A stretch of 64,000 nucleotides of DNA from Peribacillus frigoritolerans (GCF_030676415.1 NZ_JAUUTW010000024.1:23642-87641), one strand, 5' to 3'. Shown: positions 19,411 to 27,852, counted from the stretch's first letter. Numbers and translations are program-made. Notes: generated from the sequence alone by a model not told the origin.

Positions 19411-19932
19411 TCAGCTTGCTTTATTTTTCAACCGGTCCAATAAAAATCCACCTTTAAAATAACGTGGTTCATATGAAATGATGAAAGCCTTAGGTTCAAA
19501 CTTTTCAACGGTTGCTATCAATTCTTGTTCCCGATTGCGTTTTGTCAAGATTTCCATCCGATAACGGTTGCTATCCCTGCCCTCGCCGGTATAAAGAGTT
19601 ACACCAAATCCGTTGTTCCTCAATGTATCCACCAACTGTTCATTTTTGGTTTGAGTATTAACAGTTACATTAATAAAACCGATGGCAAGTTTTTGCTCAA
19701 TTTTCGTACCAAAAATTATTCCGATTCCAAAACCGACTGCATATACAACCATGGCGAGTATGCTTTGGTCACCGCCAAATACTAAGGATAATCCAAAAAC
19801 GTATATTAACATTTCTGCGATACCCAGTATCGAGGCAAGTATGGTAATATTTTTTACTAAGAAAATGGTTCGCAACGTGTAAATAGGAACATAAATAAGT
19901 TGTAATAGTAGAATCAGAAGTATTTCTTTCAA
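19411..19932 (-). CDS. UPF0316 membrane protein (DUF5698 + DUF2179), YebE-like
   Basis: This 173-residue protein has three hydrophobic helices in residues 1-75 (FGIGIIFGTKIEQKLAIGFI closes the membrane part) followed by a cytoplasmic DUF2179 domain of about 85 residues. This is the UPF0316 architecture of B. subtilis YebE. DUF2179 domains are thought to bind small ligands, but the function of YebE-like proteins is not established. The start ATG at 19932 is preceded on the minus strand by GAGGTGCTCAATTG. It is transcribed alone and convergent with its left neighbour. Confidence 0.88.
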   Translation of the reverse strand: MKEILLILLLQLIYVPIYTLRTIFLVKNITILASILGIAEMLIYVFGLSLVFGGDQSILAMVVYAVGFGIGIIFGTKIEQKLAIGFINVTVNTQTKNEQLVDTLRNNGFGVTLYTGEGRDSNRYRMEILTKRNREQELIATVEKFEPKAFIISYEPRYFKGGFLLDRLKNKAS

Positions 19933-20167
19933 TTGAGCACCTCACCAACATCTTCCAGTTTGATTAGACGTTTCAACTCGGGGAATGTTCATTCCATAAG
20001 TAACATCTTCCATAATCTAACCACAACATAATAGGGGAATTCAATGGGGAATATTATGTATTTTTTGTGGCATTTAAATCGACACCGAATTAAAATTCTA
20101 AAAGATTTTTCAATATTCTTTTTTAAATTAATTTGGTATCATTATCCTTATTAATTCATATGGGGGT

Positions 20168-20542
20168 ATGATGATGTTTAATTATGATGGTCGGGTATTC
20201 AAAGCTAAAGTCAATTCTGAAAATGGAGAAGTATCAGGAAATACTTCCTTCCACTATTCACAAGAAGGCTCAATTCTTTCAGCAAGTTATCATGGTGGAG
20301 AGATTGTTAAAGGGACTTTAATAGGGCTTGTCAATATGGATGGGTCTCTGGAATTCAGGTATAATCATATCAATGAAAAAGGTGAAATTAGAGGAGGCAG
20401 CTGTCTTTCCACCCCTGAAATGTTGCCAGATGGAAGGATACGCTTACATGAAAAATGGAAATGGTCAGACCTTGAACAGAGTGAAGGGCATTCCATCATT
20501 GAAGAAGTGAAAAAAAATAACAATCTACATAGAAGGGTTTGA
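20168..20542 (+). CDS. small conserved protein, often labelled N-acetylglutamate synthase-like
   Basis: The 124-residue protein is predicted all-beta (repeated [31 protein letters not shown]) and ends in [21 protein letters not shown]. Similar Bacillus proteins carry the label n-acetylglutamate synthase in databases, but I see no GNAT acetyl-CoA motif, so I would not use that function. The start could be any of three in-frame ATGs at 20168, 20171 or 20174 after TGGGGG. Its stop overlaps the start of the phosphatase gene, so the two are probably coupled. Confidence 0.75.
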   Translation: MMMFNYDGRVFKAKVNSENGEVSGNTSFHYSQEGSILSASYHGGEIVKGTLIGLVNMDGSLEFRYNHINEKGEIRGGSCLSTPEMLPDGRIRLHEKWKWSDLEQSEGHSIIEEVKKNNNLHRRV

Positions 20543-21120
20543 GGACAATTACTACTATCTGTTTAGTGCGGCATGGTCAAACAGATTGGAATGCATTAGG
20601 GAAACTGCAGGGGCAGACAGATATTCCTTTAAATGAACTAGGAAAGATACAGGCACGGCAATGTGGTGAATTTTTGTCAAAAGAGACTTCTTGGGATGTG
20701 ATTGTATCGAGCCCTCTAAAAAGGGCAAGGGAAACGGCAGATATCATTTCGCAATATATTGAAGTCCCGGTTATTGAAAAAATGGAATTCATTGAAAAGA
20801 ATTTTGGCGTCGCTGAAGGAATGACAGCAGCTGAAAGGGAGTCAGCATTCGTGGATAAAGAATATCCTGGACAGGAAAATCAGGAATCTTTACGAAACAG
20901 GCTGATGAATGGGCTCCAGGAAATTCAGAAGGAGTATCCCGAGAAGAAAGTTATACTTGTTGCTCATGGAGCCGTCATTCATTTCATTTTACGCTTGATG
21001 TCAAACGAATCAATCGTATCCAACGACATGCGCTTATTCAATGCATGTTTGAGTACGATTAGATTTGAAGTTGATTCTTGGGTAATTGATGATTTCAATC
21101 AAGTGAATCATTTATCTTAG
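20539..21120 (+). CDS. histidine phosphatase family protein (phosphoglycerate-mutase-like)
   Basis: The protein has the branch-2 catalytic signature [11 protein letters not shown] at residues 8-18, with the phosphorylated His. The supporting [12 protein letters not shown] follows near residue 57 and VAHGAVIHF near 141 supplies the second His. At 193 aa it fits PhoE/CobC/GpmB-like broad-specificity phosphatases, and the substrate cannot be deduced. Translation starts at a TTG (20539) inside the preceding gene's stop codon, overlapping by four bases. Confidence 0.88.
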   Translation: MRTITTICLVRHGQTDWNALGKLQGQTDIPLNELGKIQARQCGEFLSKETSWDVIVSSPLKRARETADIISQYIEVPVIEKMEFIEKNFGVAEGMTAAERESAFVDKEYPGQENQESLRNRLMNGLQEIQKEYPEKKVILVAHGAVIHFILRLMSNESIVSNDMRLFNACLSTIRFEVDSWVIDDFNQVNHLS

Positions 21121-21191
21121 TCCTATTAAGCTTGGTTAAAGTTAAAAAATATGGTGGATATTGAGGAGCTAATTATAGAAAGAAGGAAATC

Positions 21192-21869
21192 ATGACTAAT
21201 AAGACGGCGTTGATTTTAGGAGCTACAGGTGTGGTCGGCACCCAGTTGGTTAAAGTGCTAAGCAACAGCAAAATTTATAGAGAAATCCATTTGCTGACAA
21301 GAAGGGAAATGAAATTCACGGAACCCAAGTGCACAGTACATGTTGTGGATTTCGAAAGTTTATCTATGTATGCCGATTTGTTCAACGTCTCAGATGTTTT
21401 CATTTGTTTAGGTACAACGATCAAAAAGGCTAAAACGAAGGAAGCTTTTCGTAAAGTTGATTATGACTATGTAATCGAAGCCGCTAAAATGGCGAAGACA
21501 TCCAATGTTGAAAAATTACTCGTCATAACGGCCATGGGAGCCAATTCCCAATCAAAGTTATTCTACAGTCGTGTTAAGGGCGATGTGGAAGGAACACTGC
21601 AACACCTGGAATTGAATACTGTACATATATTCCGCCCTTCCTTGCTTCTTGGAGAACGCAAGGAATTCAGGGCAGGTGAAAAGATTTCAGGGCTGCTGAG
21701 TACTTTTGCTAAATTTGTTTTTGTGGGCCCTTTACGCCCATATCGTGCAATAGAAGCAAAAAAAGTAGCTGCTGCAATGTACGCTGCGGCCCAAACGACG
21801 GCAAAAGGATATCATTATTATAATTCTGATGAAATAGAGAAACTTGCACAAAGAGTTACTATTAATTAG
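21192..21869 (+). CDS. NAD(P)-binding atypical short-chain dehydrogenase (HTATIP2-like)
   Basis: This 225-residue Rossmann protein starts MTNKTALILGATGVVGTQL, with the GxxGxxG dinucleotide motif at residues 10-16. It continues with FICLGTTIKKAKTKEAFRKV and VITAMGANSQSKLFYSRVKG, where the YSRVKG plays the YxxxK part. These are marks of the HTATIP2/YwnB-like atypical SDR group. The RBS AAGGAAA is modest. No substrate can be inferred. A hairpin follows the gene. Confidence 0.82.
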   Translation: MTNKTALILGATGVVGTQLVKVLSNSKIYREIHLLTRREMKFTEPKCTVHVVDFESLSMYADLFNVSDVFICLGTTIKKAKTKEAFRKVDYDYVIEAAKMAKTSNVEKLLVITAMGANSQSKLFYSRVKGDVEGTLQHLELNTVHIFRPSLLLGERKEFRAGEKISGLLSTFAKFVFVGPLRPYRAIEAKKVAAAMYAAAQTTAKGYHYYNSDEIEKLAQRVTIN

Positions 21870-21870
21870 T

Positions 21871-21897
21871 GAACCGAGCCTCCAACAGGCTCGGTTC
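21871..21897 (+). terminator. hairpin after the SDR-like gene
   Basis: A perfect 11-bp stem GAACCGAGCCT / AGGCTCGGTTC with a 5-base loop starts one base after the stop codon. The following bases (AGACTGTAGAC) are not T-rich, so it may be a weak terminator or an end associated with the adjoining insertion element. Confidence 0.55.
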
Positions 21898-21955
21898 AGA
21901 CTGTAGACAAACTCGATGAAAATCCGAGTTTGTCTATTTTTATGGCTTTTACAAT

Positions 21956-22088
21956 TTGGACGTTGATTTCCACTCCAGGCACTCGCTTTCCGCGGGCGGT
22001 CGGGGAGCCTCCTCGGCTTTCGCCTGCGGGGTCTCCCCTAGACGCGCTTTTCCCGCAGGAGTCTCGTACCTTCCGTTCCAATCAACTT
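21956..22088. repeat. GC-rich palindromic repeat of the type dispersed in Bacillus genomes
   Basis: This stretch is much more GC-rich than its surroundings and contains interlocking inverted segments (CTTTCCGCGGGCG, CCTCCTCGGCTTTCGCC, GCGGGGTCTCCCC, CCCGCAGGAGTCTCG). It lies where the 5' part of the IS1182 transposase would be expected. The layout resembles the short interspersed elements common in bacilli, and a more diverged element of similar design occurs at about 63600-63705. That it is a mobile repeat is inference from composition and position. Confidence 0.5.
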
Positions 22089-22133
22089 TGTCTTACCTTT
22101 TAGATAGAACACTTTTTCCTGGAGTCATTTTTG

Positions 22134-22768
22134 TTTTAGACCTGTTTGAACAGATTTTCTATCGCATTTTAATGACAGCTGCTAATAAAAAGTTAATAAG
22201 TGCTGAACACGTTTTCGTGGATTCCACACATGTGAAAGCCAGTGCGAATAAACGGAAATTTGAAAAGAAAATCGTTCGTAAAGAAACACGAGCGTATCAA
22301 GGACGTCTTCAAGAAGAAATCAATCAAGATCGTGAAAACCATGGAAAAAAGCCTTTTCCACCAGATAAATTTGATAAAGAAGAGACCAAAGAGATTAAAG
22401 AAAGTACAACGGATTCTGAGAGTGGCTACTATGTGAAAGATGAACGAACAAAACAGTTTGCCTATTCATTCCACGCGGCCGCAGACCGCAACGGTTTTGT
22501 ATGGGGAACGATTGTAACACCTGGAAATACACATGACAGTCAGATCTTAGAGCCACTAGTTGAACAAGTGATTGAGAAAGTTGGAAAACCGGAAGCCGTT
22601 GCCGCAGATGCAGCTTATAAAACACCAGCGATTACAAGCTACCTATTTAACAAAGAAATCATACCGGCTTTACCTTATACACGTCCTCGCACCAAAGAAG
22701 GATTTTTCCGCAAACAGGACTATGTATACGATGAACATTTGATACTGAACATAGGTAGTGGAGTTTGA
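22134..22768 (+). pseudogene. IS1182-family transposase, internal fragment
   Basis: The open frame here encodes the catalytic middle of an IS1182-family DDE transposase: FYRILMTAANKKL, then EHVFVDSTHVKASANKRKFE, then FAYSFHAAADRNGFVWGTIV, GNTHDSQILEPL and VAADAAYKTPAI. The N-terminal third is absent and replaced upstream by a GC-rich repeat, and the C-terminal part is missing after VYDEHL. The frame runs upstream to 21956 only as non-transposase sequence. The element is immobile. Confidence 0.8.
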
Positions 22769-22861
22769 TAGAGGTTTAGAACCAGAAGAACTTGGTAAAA
22801 CAAGGCCAATAGGGCCTTGAAAAGCAATTAAAGTCAATCTAGATATTAATCTTCCGGAAAC

Positions 22862-22899
22862 TTGATTGTAACAAGGATTTCCACTACAATTTGTAGTGG
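22862..22899 (+). promoter_or_regulatory. promoter with BlaI-type operator controlling the blaI-like gene
   Basis: A -35 TTGATT (22862-22867), 17-bp spacer and -10 TACAAT (22885-22890) are overlapped by a perfect palindrome CCACTACAATTTGTAGTGG (22881-22899). The inner TACA-N3-TGTA resembles the BlaI/MecI/CopY operator core TACA-N2-TGTA with one extra central base. The same arrangement recurs upstream of the DoxX gene at 24191-24228. Confidence 0.75.
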
Positions 22900-22912
22900 G
22901 AGGTGGTAAAGG

Positions 22913-23329
22913 GTGAATATTAAAAATTTTAAATATGATGAAGTTGGACTGAATCGCTTCTTTGGTCCATTGGAAGCTAATATCATGGAATATTTATGGG
23001 ATAAAGATGAACAGAGCATTAAATCGGTTCAGCAGTCATTGGAACTTGACAAACCTATCAATTTCAACACAGTGATGACCGTCATGAATCGTTTAGTAGA
23101 AAAAGGCATTCTTGAAAAGAGGTCTGAAGGAAGGCTTTCATTATTTCGCCCGGTTCAGTCCAAAGCGGAGTTTTTAGAAGAGCAGTCAAAGAAACTGACT
23201 GAGAATTTGCTAGATGAATTTGGTGGGGCGGTCATAAGCCATATGCTGGATGCCATGAAAGACGCTGACCAAGGTTTAATTGAAAAATTGGAACAAAAAA
23301 TTCAATCGTTAAAAAAGGATAAATTATGA
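22913..23329 (+). CDS. BlaI/MecI/CopY family transcriptional repressor
   Basis: This 138-residue winged-helix protein (LNRFFGPLEANIMEYLWD..., FNTVMTVMNRLVEKGILEKR) belongs to the Penicillinase_R family. Members bind as dimers to TACA..TGTA palindromes and are usually inactivated by proteolysis triggered by a BlaR1-like sensor. The GTG at 22913 follows GGGAGGTGG. Its stop overlaps the M56 peptidase start by four bases. The palindrome over its own promoter and a second copy before the DoxX gene suggest autoregulation plus control of that gene. No beta-lactamase is present nearby. Confidence 0.9.
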   Translation: MNIKNFKYDEVGLNRFFGPLEANIMEYLWDKDEQSIKSVQQSLELDKPINFNTVMTVMNRLVEKGILEKRSEGRLSLFRPVQSKAEFLEEQSKKLTENLLDEFGGAVISHMLDAMKDADQGLIEKLEQKIQSLKKDKL

Positions 23330-24180
23330 TGTGGAAGAGAAAGTCTTATTTTGTGATAAGCATGAGTCTTTTAATTGCCTGTGTTGTATGGTGCCAAATG
23401 GGAGCCTTTTTGGTACACATCTTTTTTGATGTGAATATTAAAGCCAATTTTTTTAAATTTTGTTTTAGTTTATTCAAGGAAGATTCAGTATACTACTTTG
23501 CGGTCGTCACCCTGCTCAGTATAATAATATCCTATAGTATATTGAGCACCTTATTCAAATTTGCAGAGCAATATTTCTTATCCAGAAGGTTTAAACAAAA
23601 GCTTTTTCTGTCCAAAAACATTGATATGACAAGGTCTATAAATGAAACATTCAATCGGGTCAACAATGATATCTTAGTTGTGAACGCTGAACAGCCTCTT
23701 GCGTTTACGCTTGGTTTCAGGCGGCCTTTCATTGTGTTCAGTACTGGTTTAATTCGATTATTGGACTTTGATGAGCTAGAAGCGGTAGTGGAGCATGAAG
23801 CCTTTCACCAAAAAAAATATGATCCACTGGTAATTTTTATTTTACAGTTGATCTCGGATGCGTTATGGTTTGTCCCACTGACAAAATGGTGTCATAAAAA
23901 TTACAAAATAATAAGTGAATTATCAGCCGACGAAAATGCGATTAATAAAATGGGGACTGAATTAGGCATAAGTGCCGCTTTGTTGAAGTTAATTAAACAT
24001 GGTTGCACGGATAAAACATCTCCTGTCCTTGTCCATTTCTCCAATGAATCAGTTAACTATAGACTACAGCAATTAATTGACCCCCATAAAACAATTCCTT
24101 TGAGGGCTGAAACTACCACGATTTTTGTTTCTATTTATGTTTTGATTATACTTTTGGGAATGACTATAGTGATTGTCTGA
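23326..24180 (+). CDS. M56 family (BlaR1-like) membrane metallopeptidase without sensor domain
   Basis: The 284-residue protein has N-terminal membrane helices, a zinc-peptidase motif HEAFH at residues 157-161 followed by SADENA (third ligand Glu) near 207, and a final hydrophobic helix (IFVSIYVLIILLGMTIVIV). It ends there, so it lacks the extracytoplasmic penicillin-binding sensor domain of true BlaR1. By family analogy it should cleave the partner repressor encoded just upstream; the signal it senses is unknown. Confidence 0.88.
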   Translation: MMWKRKSYFVISMSLLIACVVWCQMGAFLVHIFFDVNIKANFFKFCFSLFKEDSVYYFAVVTLLSIIISYSILSTLFKFAEQYFLSRRFKQKLFLSKNIDMTRSINETFNRVNNDILVVNAEQPLAFTLGFRRPFIVFSTGLIRLLDFDELEAVVEHEAFHQKKYDPLVIFILQLISDALWFVPLTKWCHKNYKIISELSADENAINKMGTELGISAALLKLIKHGCTDKTSPVLVHFSNESVNYRLQQLIDPHKTIPLRAETTTIFVSIYVLIILLGMTIVIV

Positions 24181-24190
24181 TGACTTTCAC

Positions 24191-24228
24191 TTGATTTTTT
24201 TACCACCTTACACTACACTTTGTAGTGT
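24191..24228 (+). promoter_or_regulatory. promoter with BlaI-type operator controlling the DoxX gene
   Basis: A -35 TTGATT (24191-24196), 17-bp spacer and -10 TACACT (24214-24219) are overlapped by ACACTACACTTTGTAGTGT (24210-24228). The half-sites ACTACA and TGTAGT and their 3-bp spacing are identical to those in front of the blaI-like gene, which makes this the second member of a small regulon. Confidence 0.75.
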
Positions 24229-24253
24229 GAAATAAAACAAAAGGAGATGTGTC

Positions 24254-24682
24254 ATGAATAAACAAGAGATCGGTACCTTTTTATTAAGAGTTATGTTGGG
24301 AATTTCATTTTTCTTGCATGGTTTGTCAAAATTCAAAGGTGGATTGGATAACACCTCAGGATGGTTTCAAAGTATAGGCATTCCAGGATTTATGGCCTAT
24401 GTAGTCGGTATTATTGAATTGGTTGGAGGAATTGCTTTAATTATAGGTCTTGGAACAAGAATAATTTCTGCCCTCCTTGTATTCATCATGGCTGGTGCTA
24501 TTGTTTATGTGAAATTCCCAGCAGGTTTTATGGGGAATGGAGAAGGTACAGGGTACGAACTGGATCTCGTTCTTATGATTATTGCACTTCACCTAGTATT
24601 GAATGGAAGCCGGTTCCTATCTATAGACTCTAAGTTACCAAACCTTAAAAAAGGACAAGATTCAGAAATGATAGCAAGTTAA
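24254..24682 (+). CDS. DoxX family membrane protein
   Basis: This 142-residue protein has four predicted helices (FLLRVMLGISFFLHGLSKF, FMAYVVGIIELVGGIALIIG, IISALLVFIMAGAIVYV, LDLVLMIIALHLVLNGS) and the family arrangement of CatD/MhqP-like DoxX proteins. Those are linked in B. subtilis to quinone and thiol-electrophile stress, but the function here is not proven. The ATG at 24254 follows AAAGGAGATG. The upstream palindrome matches that of the repressor gene two genes before, so derepression together with the BlaI/BlaR1-like pair is predicted. Confidence 0.85.
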   Translation: MNKQEIGTFLLRVMLGISFFLHGLSKFKGGLDNTSGWFQSIGIPGFMAYVVGIIELVGGIALIIGLGTRIISALLVFIMAGAIVYVKFPAGFMGNGEGTGYELDLVLMIIALHLVLNGSRFLSIDSKLPNLKKGQDSEMIAS

Positions 24683-24731
24683 TTAGAATAAACGATATCA
24701 CAAAAAATTAAACACTTTTTAAACAGTCTTG

Positions 24732-24770
24732 AGGCATGAAACCGGCAATCTACGGGGTCATGCCCTTTTC
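24732..24770 (+). terminator. terminator after the DoxX gene
   Basis: The stem GGCATGA / TCATGCC (24732-24738 with 24758-24764), extended imperfectly by AACC/GGGG, is followed by CTTTTC. The rest of 24771-25118 holds no gene that I can see. Confidence 0.65.
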
Positions 24771-25118
24771 ATTTCACCTTGTTCTTGTGAAATGCTTCAT
24801 GATTTGAAAAACCGATAATAAATCAAATCAGATTTTGGTAATCAAAAGAAGTTTTCCATGACTGCATAATCGTGACATACTTTGCGAAATGACACTACTG
24901 CAAGACTGGACCAACCATCTTGGAATTTTCCATTCAATCGTTAACAAAAAAAAGTGATAGTTTTCAGTGAATTTTCATTGACGAACACATGTTCCTTGTT
25001 ATAAAATTTAATCATGGGTAATAATGGTATTGTGGTTATTGCCACTGACCAGTTCAAAAGGAAGCTTGGAAATCTCTCAAGCTTTGTAAAAAATTAAAGC
25101 AAAAGGAGCTATTTAATT

Positions 25119-25544
25119 ATGACCATGCGATTATCTCCATATTTAATGATGAACGGAAATGCGAAGGAAGCGATCCAATTTTACGAAAAAGCATTGGATG
25201 CAAAAGTCCTTTTTAATCAAACTTTTGGAGAAATGCCAGAAAACCCGGAATTTCCTCTGCCAGAAGAAGCAAGGGATCTTGTAGCACACGCAATGTTAAA
25301 GGTTGGGGAAACGGACCTCATGTTTTCCGATACGTTTCCAGGTCAAACCAGTCAAGCTGGAGATCAAGTCACGATCTGTATTTCAATTAACGATATTGAA
25401 AAATCAAAACGAATCTTTGAAACTTTGTCGCAAGGTGGAGAAGTGAAAATGCCGCTGCAGGAAGCTTTTTTCAGCCCTGCTTATGGGATTGTATCAGACA
25501 AATTCGGTGTAACTTTTCAAATTTATACAGAGGGTCAACAATAA
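25119..25544 (+). CDS. VOC family protein, PhnB/YjdN-like
   Basis: This 141-residue protein has the paired beta-alpha-beta-beta-beta fold of the glyoxalase/VOC superfamily. It shows the PhnB-like signatures LSPYLMMNGNAKEAIQFYEKA at the N-terminus and SPAYGIVSDKFGVTFQIYTE at the C-terminus. Members may be metal-dependent or ligand-binding proteins, and the typical metal-binding pattern is incomplete here, so no reaction is proposed. The ATG at 25119 follows AAAGGAGC. It is monocistronic with a strong terminator. Confidence 0.87.
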   Translation: MTMRLSPYLMMNGNAKEAIQFYEKALDAKVLFNQTFGEMPENPEFPLPEEARDLVAHAMLKVGETDLMFSDTFPGQTSQAGDQVTICISINDIEKSKRIFETLSQGGEVKMPLQEAFFSPAYGIVSDKFGVTFQIYTEGQQ

Positions 25545-25614
25545 TTTTCTCTAGTTAAAATATTAGCAGCTGTTTTGGTGACTATTAGTTGCAACTGCAA
25601 TTTGATGAATAAAT

Positions 25615-25660
25615 AAATCCCAATTTCTCTTTTATATCACTGAGAGATTGGGATTTTTAA
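25615..25660 (+). terminator. terminator after the VOC gene
   Basis: A 15-bp stem AAATCCCAATTTCTC / GAGAGATTGGGATTT with one mismatch is followed by TTTAAT. The segment 25661-26142 is AT-rich with stop codons in all frames and no gene that I recognise. Confidence 0.85.
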
Positions 25661-26142
25661 TATAGGAATTTCACTAACGTTGTAAATCCACGTTTTGCTT
25701 GAGGTACTCCTTATGGAATTATAGGAATGATCCTTATCTCTATTCATATGCAGCCAAACATCGTCCCTTACGGTAGCATAGCATGTAAGATAAAATAATG
25801 CAGAGTTCATTCTCACTGTCCTTAGATTCTGGATTCAATCTGAATGTATATATATATTCCTCTTAATAACCGAACTCCACCATTGATATCATGCTTTTCT
25901 GTAGTTACCGATAATTTTTTTCTGGTTCCCCACTTTTAACTTTGATACCTTATCGTTATCTCTTTGTGATATTCGTCATATATTCTTCATCTATTTGTTC
26001 TTTGTTTAGAAAATGGCTATGCTATTATTTAAAACATTGACATACAAATTAGGCGCATTCTTTGTAAAATATATTCCTTTTAATAGGCTTATAGCATTCT
26101 AAGTAATATTACATTGCGCAATAAGGAGAAAGGGGGAACAAT

Positions 26143-26922
26143 GTGAACACAGATCAAGCTTTCGACCTGTTAAAGGATGCAGGAGTAACAGAAAGCAGTA
26201 GTATACAAACTGTTAGACGCTGGCTTCGTGAAGGTAAGGTTAAATATGAGGGAGGAAACGGGAATAGAAAAACTGGATACATAATGGATGACACAGATCA
26301 AGCATTCGACCTGTTAAAGGATGCAGGAGTAACAGAAAGTAATCGTGTACAAACTGTTAGGCGCTGGCTTCGCGAAGGTAAGATTAAATACGCGGGAAAC
26401 GGACAGAGGAACACTGGATACATAAGTGATGACACAGCTTCGAAGCTGGCTATAAATGATATTATAAATCAAAATAAGGACGAAATCATACACCGATTAA
26501 AATTAAAAATACAAGCTCAAGATAAGCATTTAGAAGGTATTGAAGAACTTCATGAGACTGCAAAAAGAATATTGATTCAGCAAAGGGATATGTTCAAAAA
26601 GGAAGTTGCCATTCTAAAGAATGAGAAAAGTGAATTACAAAATGAAACAAAGGATTTATTAAAAGAAAATATTGAATTACGTAATGAATTGATAAAATTA
26701 AAAGAAAACATCAGAAACAATTACCATATTGACTCCACTACTCAATCAAATGATTATAGTGAAAAATTAGGGCTTTCTAAAATGGCGAGCAATAAAGAAG
26801 TATTAGCGGAATATAAAGGGTTATTAAAAATAACTCATCCAGACCATAATGGCAACGCGAAGGTATTTCATTACATTAAGACTGATTACGATAATTTTAG
26901 AAAGAGTAACAAAGGTAAATGA
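26143..26922 (+). CDS. tandem-HTH, coiled-coil, J-domain-like protein of unknown function
   Basis: The 259-residue protein has an unusual layout. Residues 1-49 and 51-97 are two near-identical helix-turn-helix units (TVRRWLREGKVKY and TVRRWLREGKIKY) like MerR/excisionase DNA-binding helices. Residues about 105-195 are a charged coiled coil. The last 50 residues look like a J-domain, with LGLSKMASNKEV and the key HPD in ITHPDHNGN, which normally stimulates DnaK ATPase. The start is GTG at 26143 after AAGGAGAAAGGGGG; an ATG two bases earlier is out of frame. No neighbour suggests a role; a phage or plasmid origin is possible. Confidence 0.75.
   Translation: MNTDQAFDLLKDAGVTESSSIQTVRRWLREGKVKYEGGNGNRKTGYIMDDTDQAFDLLKDAGVTESNRVQTVRRWLREGKIKYAGNGQRNTGYISDDTASKLAINDIINQNKDEIIHRLKLKIQAQDKHLEGIEELHETAKRILIQQRDMFKKEVAILKNEKSELQNETKDLLKENIELRNELIKLKENIRNNYHIDSTTQSNDYSEKLGLSKMASNKEVLAEYKGLLKITHPDHNGNAKVFHYIKTDYDNFRKSNKGK
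26149..26436 (+). repeat. 144-bp in-frame tandem duplication encoding the HTH units
   Basis: The sequence beginning ACAGATCAAGC at 26149 recurs at 26293, a period of 144 bp or 48 codons. The copies differ at scattered positions and the second is one codon shorter near its end. The similarity at DNA level implies a fairly recent duplication within the gene. Confidence 0.9.
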
Positions 26923-27210
26923 ATAGTGTCTAAATACATGGATAGTATTTTCAAATCAAACTTAACGATAAAAGCGTATTTTGAAATCTTTGATACTCGA
27001 ATCGATTGTTAGGATCAAGAGCTCGGAAATTTTGGAGTTCAAAGGGCCGAACCAGTATTAATTTAGACTATTGATCATTCTTTTTTTGATTTCATCGTTT
27101 GGCCATTTTAAATAAACAGATTCCAAAAGAACGAATAGGTGCCTTTGTTCTTTTGGCACCTAAAATTGAGTCCTTTATAGACTATCATTTACACATTATC
27201 AAGCTGCAGA

Positions 27211-27852
27211 CTATTTTTGTCTCCTCATCCATTGTGTTGCAACCCATTTTTCCCCAGTGATAACGGGCGCTCCACCGTGTAAAGTTAGTTCGTTTAGGTT
27301 TTTATCGTTATAGAAATATTCGAAATACACAGCCATTCCCTTTCGCGGGGACACAGAAAAATTCAGTTTAGGAAAAAAAGTTTCCCCTCCATCCTCCACA
27401 TCATTTAAGTACATGATGATGGTGCTGATTCTATTATTTTTTGCTGCTATACTTGAAGATGTAAAAAAATCAAAATGAGCTTTATACTCTTGACCAGGAG
27501 TATATTTAAGAATTTGAATACCATCTCCATGTTCAATGGGGATATTCATGATTGTTGATATCCTTTTTTCAATTTTGGTAATGATGTCATATTCATTTTC
27601 TTCAAAAAACATACTGCTGCTTGTTCTTATCTCATTTACTTCGTGGGTAACTCCAGTTTTGGAACGATGCATTTTGTCTTTTGACAATTCAATAAGACCG
27701 TCACATTCTTCGTCACTCAAAACATTTCCTAAAACTACGATTAGAGGTTCTTCTAATTTAGTAATTACATTAATTTCTCTGTCTTCCGTTTTGATTTTAT
27801 TTCCAATATGATTAAAAATAGTTTGTTCTTTACGTTTTTTATCCACTGTCAA
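27211..27852 (-). CDS. prolyl 4-hydroxylase alpha-subunit-like 2-oxoglutarate/Fe(II) dioxygenase
   Basis: This soluble 213-residue enzyme has all the P4H landmarks: iron ligands H126 and D128 (YKAHFDFF) and H192 (LTLHGGAPV), the 2-oxoglutarate Lys at 202 (GEKWVATQW), and GGETFFP at 155-161. Size and motif spacing match the B. anthracis P4H, which hydroxylates collagen-like peptides in vitro. The start is TTG at 27852 with GGGAG upstream on the minus strand; an overlapping ATG is out of frame. No collagen-like Gly-X-Y protein is in this window, so the substrate is unknown. It lies next to the glycosyltransferase island, which hints at modification of a surface protein. Confidence 0.9.
   Translation of the reverse strand: MTVDKKRKEQTIFNHIGNKIKTEDREINVITKLEEPLIVVLGNVLSDEECDGLIELSKDKMHRSKTGVTHEVNEIRTSSSMFFEENEYDIITKIEKRISTIMNIPIEHGDGIQILKYTPGQEYKAHFDFFTSSSIAAKNNRISTIIMYLNDVEDGGETFFPKLNFSVSPRKGMAVYFEYFYNDKNLNELTLHGGAPVITGEKWVATQWMRRQK

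Noticed and set aside
20168..20542. N-acetylglutamate synthase
   Set aside because: That label circulates for similar proteins, but there is no acetyltransferase motif and the protein looks all-beta; kept as conserved unknown.
22913..24180. Classic beta-lactam resistance regulators blaI-blaR1
   Set aside because: The peptidase lacks the C-terminal penicillin-binding sensor domain and no beta-lactamase or PBP gene is adjacent.
25661..26142. Possible degraded gene in the gap before the tandem-HTH gene
   Set aside because: Minus-strand fragments have many stops in all frames and no recognisable motif.
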